NCBI RefSeq assembly: GCF_964204865.1
Contig: NC_135258.1
Span: forward strand, 20,239,083 to 20,303,082
Direction of reading: 5' to 3'
Length of the DNA stretch: 64,000 nt
Source: Styela clava
Taxonomy: Eukaryota; Chordata; Ascidiacea; Stolidobranchia; Styelidae
The position numbers and the translations under genes are program-made. The first letter of the stretch is position 1. Every line of letters begins with the position of its first letter. Below are positions 1-13,018 of this stretch, in pieces. The notes under the pieces are model-generated. The model searched no databases, was not told where the DNA came from, and saw only the letters and a program-made list of their open reading frames with translations.

Positions 1-1197
1 TGTTACTTTCCGATTAATCTTCCTGAGTAAGTTAAACGTATACTTTACTCAATTGAAATACTAAACCCTTTCAATAGGGTTAATACAAGTCATAAATAAA
101 TCTAAATTTCAAAGATAAATTGTATATATTAGGGCTGTAAACTAGGGGTCGATTCTTTTCTCCTCTTGACACCCTTGACAACCTCAAACATCTTTACGCC
201 GGTGTTTATTCTCCCTAAATCAAAAATTTCCCTCGGCATATACATGTTTTGTTCCACAATGACGACGATAAATGCTTTTTCGTTCTCGTGGGGAATTATG
301 AGTTCAATGTGAAAAACATGTTACCATAATATGATCATTGGCGACGAAAAAAACAAAATAATAGTTAATAAAGAGGTAAATCCGCAATTCAAATTTCTTG
401 ATTGAAAAGCGGCGTTCTAAAATATTAGAACTAAAACTTAAAATGGAAGATAACACTATAAGTTTTGTTTCAGCAGACTCACATCAGAATAAAAACGCTT
501 TAATAGACATTGTAAATCACAAAATTTGGTGTTATGTTGGGTTTTCTTCGGTTATTCATCGTAGTAACTGCGAAATTGAAACACAGTCAATTAATTATGC
601 GCACGATGTACCATTTTTCCATTCTGAAACTACCGACGGAGCCGCATGCACCAAAATAAATTTTGCCAAGACCTTGTGATTTTTCAAACGGCGATATCTT
701 GCTTAAAAATAATCTCGAGTGCGAAAGAACAAATCAAATTTAACAAATCCCAAGTTCGCAAAAATACGACTCCAATTTATTTATAGTTGGCAGTTTATCA
801 CGCAGTTTATGTTATTTTACAATAGTATTTTTTCATTTCAGTAATCCTAATGGTAGTCTCGAACGTGAGTAACGATGAGCACAATTAAATTATTGCGACA
901 AGACACTTTAAATGCTTGCAACGGTAATGAATTGGACATTTTACGCAACAGAAATCTCCTTATTCGTTTTTTTTTTTAATCGCAAAGAATGTTGCGCTGA
1001 AATTTCCGATTATATTGTGAACCTCCTCCCTCTTAAGAATCCTGGCTGCGCTCCTGCTTATAAATAATGTCATTTTAATTACGTCACTTTGCCATATTTC
1101 GAGGCTATATTGTTGTCAAATTTTATCAAAGCTGTTATTGCTTCTAGGAAAAGTTTTGAATTAGCCAAGTCAGTATTTTGAAAAGTAATAGAATAGC
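1..1197. other. Left-edge region, no gene recognised
   Basis: This is AT-rich sequence with no recognisable coding or RNA feature. The longest open frame (398-679, plus) begins at TTG, has no similarity I recognise and has no convincing splice context, so I do not call it a gene. Confidence 0.5.
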
Positions 1198-1267
1198 TCG
1201 CGGAGCCCCTGGTTTTCTCTCGCGGAGCCCTGGGGCTCCGTACGGAGCACTTTGAGAACCTATGCTG
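1198..1267. mobile_element. hAT-type element terminus (one end only)
   Basis: Read on the minus strand, the segment opens CAGCATAGGTTCTCAAAG and continues with GGAGCCCC-rich sequence. This is the usual look of a hAT terminal inverted repeat (CAG..GTTCTCAAAG). I could not find the matching opposite end or a target-site duplication, so this is a fragment. Confidence 0.45.
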
Positions 1268-2138
1268 TAGATAACTGGATCTCATTCACAATATCAAATA
1301 GAGCAGAAGTATGAAATATTGGATGTTGAAAATTACATAATTTAATGTTTAGCAACTTGAGCTATTAATCAAAATAGGGGGCACAATTGACAAAGACTAG
1401 GAATATCTTTTTCTACTTTTTTAATTTCTTATTTTTTTCGAAGCCTGGCCAATTCTATTTTTTATTTTCATAACCGACAAATTTCTAACAATACAATGTC
1501 ACATGAAATTTTTAAACAGAACAATCTCGTGTTTACATTTGTTAATTTTAATTAAAGAGCATTTGAGCTATAAAAAAAAAAAATTTATAATAATATAATA
1601 ATATTTTATAATATTAATCCAATGCAATGAAACTGTTCAAGACATTGGTAACTTCCACTAAAGAGATGTTTTTCTTGATTTTAAAAGAGAAACAAAATTC
1701 ATTTCAAACTTGGATTAAAAAAAAACAGTAATTGTTTTTAATAGTTTTTCTAAAATGCGCAAAATCAACTATTCCTGTCTTTCCAGAAATAATAGGCCTT
1801 TATATGCCACTGGATAGCTATATGGAGACTTGTTCAGAGTGAAAAAGCCTTGTAAAATATCTTGAGCTGCACAGAAAACAATACCCATCTATATTCATGA
1901 AGTTGAAATACATTCTGTGCTTCAAACCTCTAATGTTATCACAATACATTTTTACTTATTGATTTGAGCAGTGAAAACCAGCAGTTATTTAAACCTGAAT
2001 GAGAATCGGGTTATCTGATTAAATGCATGAAAGGAAAATACATACAAGATTGGTATTTGCTGCATTACCGTGTAATGGGATAAGGGCTCCCATTTGGGAA
2101 ATTTTGATACAAAAAAAAAATACTTTGGTAATTTTTAC
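1268..2138. other. AT-rich region downstream of the GPCR exons
   Basis: On the minus strand this is where the next GPCR exons (TM4 onwards) should lie. A possible acceptor is visible near 1870, but reading on in the required phase meets a stop within about 15 codons. I see no other gene here. Confidence 0.4.
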
Positions 2139-2936
2139 CTATCAGTTGCCATTGCAGTAATTGTTAAAAGTACCCCAATGTTTTGTAATTGTGTAAAACA
2201 TCCATTGAATCCCATTAAAAAATCTCCAAACACCCAAGCTTCTTCAATTGAAAACCCTGAAACGGAATGAAAAAATTCTTTTAGTATGTGTCGATTGCTG
2301 CAATGAAATAATTCAATAACTGATTTAAAAGATGAAAAATTTAATGCGTTGAAATACACATGCAAAACTCAACTAGTGAGTTTTTCGAACATAATTTAAT
2401 ATGAAAGCCTTTTTTATAGAATTTGATATAAAACAAAATTTTAGGTGAATGTTACTGGCTACTCAAAGAAGTATAGAAATTAAAATACTGATTTTTCAAT
2501 GAAAATGTATGTATGTTTAAAACCAAATGAAATCCTAAAAATTCTAAAATACCAAAACCGTTATCTGAATGAAATTTGACATGTGGAGACAAATGTAGTA
2601 AAATCTGTTCACCAATTTCTGTAATTTCTTTTGTTCTATGATTGATATACCAATACAGCAATATAAAAGATATTTTAGACAACTAAATCGTAAGATATTT
2701 CATTGTACAATTTCACCTGTTGCAAATGACATTGTCAACGAACATTCCAGCAAGCCAAAACTTGCCATGCTCAGAAGATAAGCATTAAAAGCATTCTTCT
2801 TTCTTTTACTTGCAACTGCACATGCAAATACAATGAGAGAATTTCCGACCAGAGATACAGCTAATAGAAGTAGAATTACTGATGTTCTGACTATCTTCAG
2901 TGTGTTATCTGATGTGTCGTCCATTGCCACATACAA
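2139..2936 (-). CDS. Class A (rhodopsin-family) GPCR, TM1-TM3 exons, partial
   Basis: Two exons are supported on the minus strand. Exon A (2936-2717) starts at ATG with a 17-residue extracellular tail, then TM1 with the family GN motif (LVGNSLIVFACAV), a basic first loop (SKRKKNAFN) and TM2. It ends in phase 1 at a GTGAAA donor. Exon B (2256-2139) follows a TTTCAG acceptor in the same phase and gives a Trp-containing first extracellular loop (EEAWVFGDF), the conserved TM3 Cys and TM3 ending ATDR, the DRY-type motif, before a GTAAAA donor. The joined exons read without a stop. The layout resembles opsin-like and peptide receptors, but the retinal-lysine region (TM7) is not visible, so the ligand is unknown. 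The sequence between the exons (2257-2716) is intron. TM4-TM7 were not found, so this may be a gene with distant exons or a decayed copy. Confidence 0.68.
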
Positions 2937-4199
2937 ACGAACAATTACAGAATTAAGATAGATAATTCTATGACATGTTTGTAGTTTTGATAACTATGGC
3001 ATATGAAAAAAAAAATACTAAAATTAACCACACGCATAACTTTAAGCAAATCCCACTTTTCAACTAACAAATATATGGCTAAATATAATATTTTTAGTAA
3101 ATATTTGATTGACAAAAACTATTTTATTTAAAACTGTAAAACAATTACGAAACATCCAGACTTCATATAAATAGAAAACAGGTATGCATCATGCTTCAAA
3201 TGAATTCAGACATTGACAAAGCACTTGGTTGTGGATCTTCGCGCAAATACAGAAATAAATCAGCAGAGAGTTCAAAGTATTTATGCAAGGCAACAAATTT
3301 CTTAATCATGACTGCATGATGACCTCTTGTTCAGATAGGCTACGGTACCCATTCTGCCATTATCTGATTATAGTTGGCCAAGTCTGCAGAGTTATTGCTG
3401 CAGACTGGCAGATGGTGAGACTGTGAGATGGCATGGATGGGCTGATGGGTGAAAAAGAACCGAAGAAAGAAAGCTGTAATCAAACAGCAGTTAACGTCTG
3501 AATGTGGACCATTTCGCAAAGGAGTCCAACTCGTACAGTCTGACAGTAGACGTGCCAATCCTTGACTTGACACATATTGCTGTATTGAGGCAGCTAAAAA
3601 CAACCTTTAACCCAACAAGCTCTAAGCTCTGAAGTTCCTTTGACCTTCCCATCTTCAGATCTTTCCAAAGTCTGAAAGTCTAAGAACTGAAGACTGGAAG
3701 AACAAACTCTGAAACTGGCAGCTTCTAATCTTTCTCAACTAACCATTTTTTAAGGTTTCACATTCAGACATTGCACATTGTGAATTCAAGAGATTATCTA
3801 ATTGGTCATTCATTCCAGCATTCACAGAACAGCAGAAGCTTGATAACATTCTGACATTTCAGCATTTAGACCACATACAAACTGAAATTTGTGATTTGCA
3901 CGATTTGACTATGGCTGTATGATGGAATGCTGTTTCAAGATTTGAAGAAGATACTACAGTACTAGTCTACTTCTTTACTTTGAAAGTGAATTTTATGTTG
4001 TTGGCAAATTATTGGAAAAAATTATGTTACGGTCTTACTACTAACTGAATACAGCTCAAAAGACCATGAAACAGCTCGGAACAGAGGGAAACAGAAAAAA
4101 TTCCGCTATAAATGTTATAATTTCGTAATTTAAATAAAATGTTAGCCAGTTCAGTAACTATCCAGGTCGGATTTTAAAGTCACGTGACACCCGATAGAT
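2937..4199. other. Intergenic region upstream of the GPCR
   Basis: No gene is recognised. It contains the presumed 5' region of the minus-strand GPCR. The 3300-3950 part is richer in CT/GA runs (repeated CTGAAA/TCTGAA words) and looks like old repeat. The minus-strand open frame 3340-3603 has no recognisable domain. Confidence 0.4.
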
Positions 4200-4262
4200 C
4201 AATGGTTCCCTACATTTTTGCGCGCCCGACCCCTTTTGGATATTTTGCCGCGACCCATTCAC
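4200..4262. mobile_element. hAT-type element terminus, fragment
   Basis: The segment opens CAATGGTTCCCTACATTTTT and continues with GCGCGCCCGACCCCTTTTGG, a degenerate version of the CAGTGGTTCCCA end used by other hAT units in the window. No partner end or duplication was found. The following 4263-4870 stretch has no recognisable gene. Confidence 0.4.
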
Positions 4263-4864
4263 TGAATTAAAATTAATAAGTCCCTCAAAGAAAAGGATAT
4301 TAAGCCTTGATGCGTTTCTGCAAAATAGTTATCTTGAATCAATTCAAATACTATCAATTATTAAACTACCCCGTTACCCCTAAAATTATTTGAGTGCACT
4401 ATCACTCCTATTTGCTGAGTATCGTATTTTCGACTATCAGGCTGATTCACAAGACGTAATTTTTCAAACTGACTTACTGGCGTTGGATTAGCCTTCGACC
4501 AGAAAATATCGGGAGTCAAAATCGGCCAGGGCAGTACCGGAAAATACGTAATTCGTACTTTCATGTTACTCATTTCATAGAAAGTTTTCTTTCTGTAGAC
4601 TTTAAATTTTCAGGTTAACAATTGAATTGATATTAGAAAATGAAAACGAGGGTCCTTACTGTTGTGCAATTTACTCGCAACACACAAAAAAATGAAGAAC
4701 CCACTTGGATGGAATTTTGGAACTGGTACTTCTACAAAATTCCTGTCGCAACCACAAAGTTTCTTGTCAAATAATATTCAAAAGCACAAGTGGTAAAATT
4801 AGACATTTATTGCAATGCTTCGCAACCGGGGAAGAATTCCACGGAGCACAATGGAGGAATTTTT

Positions 4865-4872
<8 letters not shown>

Positions 4873-4922
<50 letters not shown>
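4873..4922. repeat. (TA)n microsatellite at left end of element copy A
   Basis: This is an uninterrupted TA run of about 50 bp. It abuts the start of the large inverted-repeat element and is matched by another TA run at the element's right end, as expected for insertion into (TA)n with duplication of the target. The tyrosine/isoleucine open frames over it on both strands are artefacts. Confidence 0.85.
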
Positions 4923-4925
<3 letters not shown>

Positions 4926-7900
4926 AATACGGTAGTTAAGTAGACATACCGCGCTAAAAAAGCGACAGTTATGTAGACAGAAAAATTGGGTAGACATTTT
5001 CCTGTCCGCTTAATTATTCCACGTTCCGTAATTAAAACGTTTTGCGATATTTTGCTGAAATCTCTTTTTCTCTCATAAAACAGTATTAAAAATAATATGT
5101 TCCTTCAATATTTTTCAAATATCTGCACATTTTCGCCAACTTTAAGGGGACAATGGTTCTGCTGGTTTATAATCAACGGGTTTAATTTTCGTACATAAAG
5201 TGGACATTTTGTTTATGCAAAAATCTTTTAATTTTTCGGTATATGTTTTTACGATTTTTGGAGAATAGGTTTGATAATTTTGATACAATAACCAGGCAGA
5301 ACATGAAGATCGTTCGTTCTGTTTTTTGCAATATAAGCTCAATAAACTGAAAAGGACCTCAATTCACAACTCCGTACTAAAGAGGCTTTGTGACGCAATA
5401 GTAAAACTGTCGGGTTCGCCGAGAACTTTACCACGTTTGCCGTTTTGTTCGCATGTAATCTGGACGCCGTGAGGGGATTGGGATCTTCATGAGTGCGAGA
5501 TTGCAGAAATTTAGATAAAATAGAACAGTTGTGTTTGGAGAAGAGATCCAAGTCTTTTGTGTCAGGTGTTATTAGTTACCAAGTGAGTTGGAGTCGAGTC
5601 ATAATAACTTGAAACAAGGTTTTCATGGTCACGAGGAATGCTGCTGGAAATCATCACTCATCGGATAAGGTGATTAGTCATAACGATTTTTAATATTAGG
5701 GTTACTATATTTTTGGTGTTGAGATTTTTCACGTAATCCAGATTATCAAAATATAGACTACTGATACTGTTATGCTTTTACTGGTCGTAGTCCTGATCTG
5801 ACCATCAAAATAATGCCACGACTGGGTTTGCGTTTGTAAGAGTGTGTAATTCAGAAGGATTTCTAAATCCAGATGAAAATACAAACGAAGATTGTGAAAA
5901 TTCAATGAATTCAATTTTTTCTCGAAACAGAAGGTTATACGAGAAGCGAGTGGTTGACGCCACTCAGTATATGTTTGTATAGTTTGGTGTAAATAAAAAT
6001 ATCTAATACACCGCTTCATATTAGATTAAAATATTTTATCTTCGGAAAACAGTTTTGAAGAATTGCATTGCTAGCAATTTTGTTTTGTGATTTGGCACAT
6101 ATCCCTGTGTTATTTTACCATTTTCATCTAGTTATTTACTGGGCTGTATTTTTTGTTCACATATAGGTGACTCTCCAACGAGATGGCCTACGTTTCAGAA
6201 CTTGGCAGACGGAAATGCGGGTAGTGATTCAGAGAAAGCTGTGCCAGGAGGTGACTAAATGAGTTTGCTATGCGCGTTTTTTATTAAATACGGTATCTTA
6301 AATTGATACCAATGAATGGTAATAAATCAAATCATAATATCACTTGTAGACAATCACAAATAGCGCAGCTATCTACGAATAATTGTAGTGCACCGTTTAG
6401 AAACTCTGGTTTATTTGAGTAATAATGCAATTCCCAGTTTCAAACATTTCGTTTGTTCGATCAATCAAGAGTAGCGTAATTCTGAATTGGACTAAAACAC
6501 TGTGATGATGTTTTATGACTTATGCATGTATTTTTGACCAAAGTTTCAGATAAGTCAACAGACTATACCGCACCATCTTCAGAATCACTTTCAATAAGCA
6601 ATGTAAGTGATTTCAAAGAAAACCATATATATGGAAAAGAAAAAAGCTGTAAATCAATTCAAAAAAAAAGCTTCTAAACAAACGCGAACCAGAAAAGAAA
6701 CGACGAAAAGAAAAATAATTGCACGGCTTTGTATATCTTGCGAGAAGTTTATTGTAAAGCTTTAAGACATCTCTGTATAATTCATAAAGATGAACCGGCA
6801 GTGATCATAATTATGTCTCTACTCAACAACTTAATCCAGTGAGCATATCCACATTCGTATACATACTTAGCATACATTTTTACTATTTAATTATAAATTT
6901 AAAATAACAATCTTGTTTTTGTATTCCGAGTTGGTGCAAAAATTTTAAATAAATTTTCTAAAGATTCTAAATTGATATAGAGGTTCAATAATTTCATTTT
7001 GATCGCTTGTATAGTTGACTGTATAATCACTGCTATACTTAGGCGCCCTGATAGGTAGACATTTGAGTTATAATTGGTGTAATGTTTCTCATTTTAGTTG
7101 ACATGGCAACATTTCGTTTTGCATTTATAGGCCCCACTGAAAACGTCACTTTATTGAACATTTGAGATATGTTGTGTGTAATGTTTCTCGATATTTTTTT
7201 CAGAATTTCGTGTTTTAATTACATACCTTCTGAAATGGTCGGATGGTTGAATTTTTTTTTGAATGCTTCTCAATATTATTGCCATTCCAAAATATCATTT
7301 TGCATTTACATGACACACTTACGTAGCTGAGTAGATGACGATTTGCGATTTATTTTCTGTTTTGTTTTTCAATATGGTTTCAAAATTTTGTTTAATAATA
7401 TTTGTCACTCTCAAGTTATCGGATAGGTGAACATTGGAGATAAATTTTAGCAATTTACCACAACATCAAAATATGATTAGTATTCGAAATTTCGTATTTC
7501 AGTTAAATTTCACACACTTAATAAGTGTGTGAGATATATTTTGTGTAAGATTTCTCAATACGATTCCAGAATTTTGTTTCAATAGTTGTATGCCACACTT
7601 AGGTGGTCGGATATGCGGACATTTGAGATATATATTTTGTATTATTTCAGAATTTTCATTTCAATTTTTGTATGCCCCACTTAGGTGGTCGGATAGGTGG
7701 ACATTTGAGATAAACTTTGTGTAATATTTCTCAATATAATTTCAGAATTTTCATTTCAATTCTTGTATGCCACACTTAGGTGGCCGGATAGGTGGACATT
7801 TGAGATAAACTTTGTGTAATATTTCTCAATATAATTTCAGAATTTTCATTTCAAATCTTGTATGCCACACTTAGATGGTCGGATAGGTGGACATTTGAGA

Positions 7901-10485
7901 TATACTTTGTGTAATGTTTCTCAATATGATTTCAGAGCTTTCATTGTAATTGTTTTATGCCACACTTAGGTAGTCGGATAGGTGGACATTTGAGATATAC
8001 TTTGTGTAATATTTCTCAATATAATTTCAGAATTTTCATTTCAAATCTTGTATGCCAGCCACACTTAGATGGTCGGATAGGTGGACATTTGAGATATACT
8101 TTGTGTAATGTTTCTCAATATGATTCCAGAATTTTCATCTCAATTCTTGTATGCCACACTTAGGTGGCCGGATAGGTGGACATTTGAGATATACTTTGTG
8201 TAATATTTCTCAATATGATTTCAGAATTTTCATTTTAATTCTTGTATGCCACACTTAGGTGGCCGGATAGGTGGACATTTGAGATATACTTTGTGTAATA
8301 TTTCTCAATATGATTTCAGAATTTTCATTTCAATTCTTGTATGCCACACTTAGGTGGCCGGATAGGTGGACATTTGAGATAAACTTTGTGTAATATTTCT
8401 CAATATAATTTCAGAATTTTTATTTCAAATCTTGTATGCCACACTTAGGTGGCCGGATAGGTGGACATTTGAGATATACTTTGTATAATATTTCGCAATA
8501 AGATTTCAGAATTTTCATTTCAAATCTTGTATGCCACACTTAGGTGGCCGGATAGGTGGACATTTGAGATAAACTTTGTGTAATATTTCTCAATATAATT
8601 TCAGAATTTTCATTTCAAATCTTGTATGCCACACTTAGGTGGCCGGATAGGTGGACATTTGAGATATATTTCTTGTAATGTTTCTCAATATGATTTCAGA
8701 ATTTTCATCTCAATTCTTGTATGCCACACTTAGGTGGCCGGATAGGTGGACATTTGAGATATACTTCGTGTAATGTTTCTCAATGTGATTTCAGAATTTT
8801 CATTTTAATGTTTAATGCCACACTTAGGTGGCCGGATAGGTGGACGTTTGAGATATACTTTGTGTATTGTATCTCGATATGATTTCAGAGTTTTTATTTT
8901 AGTTGTTGTATGCCACACTTAAATGGCCGAATAGGTGGACATTTGAGATATATTTTGTGTGATGTTTCTCAATATGATTTCAGAATTTTTATCTCAATTC
9001 TTGTATGCCACACTTAGGTGGCCGGTTAGGTGGACATTTGAGATATACTTCGTGTAATGTTTCTCAATATGATTTCAGAATTTTCATTTTAATGTTCAAT
9101 GCCACACTTAGGTGAACGTTTGAGATATACTTTGTGTAATGTATCTCGATATGATTTCAGAGTTTTTATTTTAATTGTTGTATGCCACACTTAAATGGCC
9201 GAATAGGTGGACATTTGAGTTATATTTTGTGTGATGTTTCTCAATATGATTTAAGACTTTTTTTTCAATTGTTCTATGCCACCCTTAGGTGGTCGGATAA
9301 GTTGACATTTGAGATATATTTTGTGTAATGTTTCTCAATAGGGCTGGTGTTCATTTTTCAATTACGTGCCACATTTGAGTGACCGGATAGATGAACATTT
9401 GAAATCCAATTTGTGTGATGTTTGTCTTCATTAATGACATACCAGAATTCCCATTTACAATTATTTGTATAACTTAAAAGGCCGGATAGGGGGACATTTG
9501 AGATAAAGTTTGTGTGATATTTTTTCAATATTATTGGCATTTCCGAATTTCATTCTGCGATTACCTTCTGCGTATATATAATTTTCTTTTATTGTTTCTC
9601 AAAATAATTAGCACTTTCATATTTTATTTTACTATTATATACCACACTTCCTTTTTAAAATAATATTTCACACTTTAGCAATCAGATTAGTGATACGTTT
9701 GAAAAATATTTTGTGTATTGTTTCTCCCTATGTATGGCATTTCAAAATTTTGTTTTTCAAATATATGTCACGCTTATAGCCATATAGATATGCGGGTTTT
9801 TGAGGTATATTTTGCGCAATGTTTATCAATATTATTGGAATGCCATAATTTTGACTTGGTATTGATATCTTGACACTTACAACATAGCATCTGTTTAATC
9901 TATATGTTGCACCATAGGGTTGGAATAGGCGAACATTTGTGATATGCTCTGTGTATTTCTCAGTTTCAAATATATAACACGTTTGGATCAATTTGTTTCG
10001 ATTTGTCTACCATCACGTTGCATTGCGAGTATTTTTTGATATGGAAGATTATTTCCAACACCAAACACAGTGCATCTCCCTTGCACGAAAGACTGGACAT
10101 TGAAAAAAGAAATGCTATTTTTTGTGATAAGTATTGCTAGATGGTTCGAATCCATCGGAAAATAAAGCGAGGTCATACGCTTTAAAATGCGTATTAAAAT
10201 AAAAGCAACATCATTTATGTAGACATCCAGGGCGACATATAAGAGGGGTCCGGCTTAGTGCCGAAATAGGCTAAAACATTTGGTGGTCTGAATTAAGTGG
10301 ACGAATTAAGCGGACAAAAATTTTATATCTGTTATCGAGAGGATTGTGTTGACTCTTTTTCTCCGTAGTTGTCAACGGCTCTCGCGCTCTCCAAGCACGT
10401 ATTTAAAAACAATGATACGGGCACAGGAACGACGTCCGCTTAAGTACTGCAATTATGGCAGGTCCGTTTAACTACCGTAATAGAG
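4923..10485 (+). mobile_element. Large non-autonomous TIR element, copy A
   Basis: A 5.56-kb unit whose ends are inverted copies of each other. The left end reads TCTAATACGGTAGTTAA. The right end, on the minus strand, reads CTCTATTACGGTAGTTAA; both continue with GAC-containing sequence shortly after. Both ends lie against (TA)n tracts. A second copy lies inverted at 49734-55755, and the two can be followed end to end. The GTCCGCTTAA/TTAAGCGGAC words near the ends recall pogo/Tigger-like Tc1-mariner elements, and TA targeting agrees, but no transposase frame is present, so the superfamily is inferred. The interior holds a 95-bp minisatellite and unique sequence. The open frames inside (for example 5142-5551 and 5729-6019 minus) show no domain and I treat them as non-coding. 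Confidence 0.8.
7590..9340 (+). repeat. 95-bp minisatellite, about 18 units
   Basis: Tandem units of 95 bp (for example starts at 8156, 8251 and 8346) share CACTTAGGTGGCCGGATAGG, GTGGACATTTGAGATATAC and TTTCTCAATATGATTTCAGA. Units in the middle are nearly identical, and those towards 7000-7600 and 9340-9990 become progressively diverged and irregular. The array lies wholly inside element copy A and has an inverted counterpart in copy B. Open frames over it are repeat artefacts. Confidence 0.93.

Positions 10486-10527
<42 letters not shown>
10486..10527. repeat. (TA)n microsatellite at right end of element copy A
   Basis: A TA run directly follows the element end (TAATAGAGT). A further short (TA)n run at 10664-10678 precedes the next transposon. 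The 150 bp between them holds nothing recognisable. Confidence 0.8.
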
Positions 10528-10530
<3 letters not shown>

Positions 10531-11894
10531 GAGCACTTCGCATTGAGTACATATTGTGTAGCACAAATATTAATTCATTTTTTGCGATGAAGCACTTAAC
10601 TCTACAAAAAAGGAATGCAGCCTGCGCAATAAATCGGAAAGCGGTCCATTAGAAATTCAATAAATTATATATATATATCAGTGGCGGCGCGTCAATAGGG
10701 CCAACCGGGGCAATGCCCCGGTTGTTTTTTCGGTATAATAAAAAATATTCGGAAAATACCTCAATATCGGTTGCACAGACTGTCTACACTAGCCATATTC
10801 TCCCGACATGGTTCATTTTTCGCTCGCAAAGCCTTCGCCGAACACCGACGGAGCGACGCCGATTTTGCCCCGGTTGCTCATTGTATATCGTATTCTCTCT
10901 TTCATCTTCCACTCGCCGCGTTTGTTTTCTGTTTCTTTTACTAAATCATCGGGGCCGATCGGGGCTAGCCCCGAAATTATGACGACACAATGCCGACGTT
11001 TCTTACAACAACGTGTTGACATATTCACGCATTCTTTCTCGTTCGTTGGTTGTTTGAAGAGTTGATAGCTTCCTCGCCTTCGTTTTTGTCGCTTGTTTCG
11101 CTATTTGAATCAGTTAGAGACCTTTAGTCCATTTGCTTCCGATTTTCCACATTCCTTTTGAGCTCCTCACTTCTTTCCGGCTTCGCATTTCTTAGCCTTA
11201 GACCTCATAATGAATAAGGTTGATGCACTACTTCGCACTCCGTTTTCGCAGCTGCCGCTGGAACAAAAATTAGAGGTACAACGTCTTGGGCCTTATCAAC
11301 CAAAAAATTGTTCACTGGAACAATCCCATGACGGAGGAAAGCGTCGGCGTACATTCTGCGCAGAAACTTGGTATAAAAAACACGAATGGTTGTGTTACAG
11401 CGAGGACAAAAATGCACTTTTTTGTTTTTATTGCCTACTTTTTGCTACCGCCCGTGACTCACGTTGGTGTAAATTTGGTTTTAGAGATCTTAAACATCTT
11501 TCCGAGTGTGCCAGGGATCATCAATCTTCTATGGAGCATCTAGACCAGTGATTCCCAAAGTGGGCGATATCGCCCCCCAGTGGGCGAAAACGATACAGAG
11601 GGGGGCGAAAAAGTCTAGGGGGGCGATTTCGCGAAACCTGTTTTATGTTCGGCGCACTTAATTCTGTACTCTGTGTGCATTGGCAGGCTTGAATCATGTG
11701 GGCGATATTAACACGCGAAAGAATTTCTGGTCTCGTCTTCGCAGTAAGGTAAGGTAGTTTGCGTATCCCAGTGGTCGGCAAAATACGGCCGGAGTAAAAT
11801 AATCTGGCCCGGGACGATTCACTGAATGGACCTTTCCCCGACCTTTGACTGCGGAAAATTCTTCATCATTTTAAAATTTTCGGTGCTTATTTTA

Positions 11895-12296
11895 AGAGTG
11901 GTTGTGCGAGTTGTTGCCTGTAAAATGGGGTATTTGTTTCAAACTATCATTCTAATACACATAATTTAACAATCTGTTTTTTAAAAGTACCGATAAAGAG
12001 TTTTAGCCTAGTCTATAACAGCTATTTCTACACTAATTTTTGATTGCTGTATTTAAACTGAAACTCATAGAAAGACAAAGTAATCATTGACTTATTTGAT
12101 TTATATTTAAATTTCCGAAAAACAACTAAAAACTAATGAATATAATTCAAAAACGTGAAAATGAGGTAGTGCTTACGACCACGCCTGAAAATCTGTCTGA
12201 GTGAGAGTGTCTGAGCGCCTGAGCGGATGCGAAAGGGGGCCTTTTTTTACGTTTTTTGCATCTTGCTGATTGGCCAATGTCACGAAGTAAACAAGG
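11895..12296 (+). repeat. Dispersed 0.4-kb repeat, copy 1
   Basis: This segment aligns over its whole length with 41587-41999 in the same orientation. Shared words include CTGTAAAATGGGGTATTT, TTTTTTAAAAGTACCG, AATTCAAAAACGTGAAAATG and TGCATCTTGCTGATTGGCCA. Small indels and substitutions separate the copies. It has no coding frame. Here it lies within the nested hAT region, so it is probably internal sequence of a transposon family. Confidence 0.85.
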
Positions 12297-12740
12297 GGAA
12301 ATATCCAAACGGTGGTTTTGACGATGAAATTTTTTTATTTATAATCTACGCTCGAGGAGTAGATTACATTTTTTTACGTAACAGAATTTATCGTGAGACA
12401 CGTTTAGACTAAATTATACTATATCCTAACAGTTTAGTGAACAGCCAATCGTTTAACAAGCCTACAATTTAAATATAATTAGACAAATGGAAACACGCAG
12501 AAAAGTTGATGCTGAGTGCAGGGGTTCAATAGCGCAGTAAATATTCGAATATATTGCAAAGCAATAAGGAAATAAAATTCATATTCTATTCGAGAGATTC
12601 ATCACTGCTTAATTTTTGTAAGAATGTATCTTCTTAGAAAGAAAATATTTATCAAAATTTCACAAATCATGCGAAAATATTCACTTCGATGTTTGGAAGT
12701 ACATATTTGTGCAAACCATTATTTTCGAAAATGAACATTA

Positions 12741-13018
12741 CAAAGAACAAGCAAAGTAGTGGGTTTGGTGATGCCCATTTGGAAAATGTTTCAATCTTGG
12801 CGTCGTAAAGCTATCCGGCGTGATGCAGCAACGAGACAGTGTCACATTAAATATCATTGTAATATTTTTTTTAATAAGACAAAGAACAAGCAAAAAAGTG
12901 GGTTTGGTAATCCCCATTTAGAAAATGTTTCAATCTTGGCGTCGTAAAGCTATCCAGCGTGATGCAGCAACGAGACAGTGTCACATTAAATATCATTGTA
13001 ATATTTTTTTAATAAGAC
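12741..13018 (+). repeat. Tandem duplication, two 139-bp units
   Basis: Two nearly identical 139-bp units (12741-12879 and 12880-13018) begin CAAAGAACAAGCAAA and share AATGTTTCAATCTTGGCGTC and GATGCAGCAACGAGACAGTG. One frame reads GFGDAHLENVSILAS in unit 1, faintly like the C-terminal end of hAT transposases, so this may be a duplicated transposase remnant. Confidence 0.8.

Noticed and set aside
398-679. 93-codon open frame near the left edge
   Set aside because: Starts at TTG, has no domain and no neighbouring exon signals.
2452-2682. Third GPCR exon (minus-strand open frame)
   Set aside because: The flanking exons join directly in phase 1, and reading this segment in that phase meets a stop. 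It is intron.
4705-4997. Open frames on both strands rich in Ile-Tyr
   Set aside because: They are the translation of the (TA)n tract and carry no other coding signal.
7590-9340. CRISPR-like regular repeat array
   Set aside because: Units are contiguous 95-bp tandem repeats without unique spacers, inside a eukaryotic transposon.
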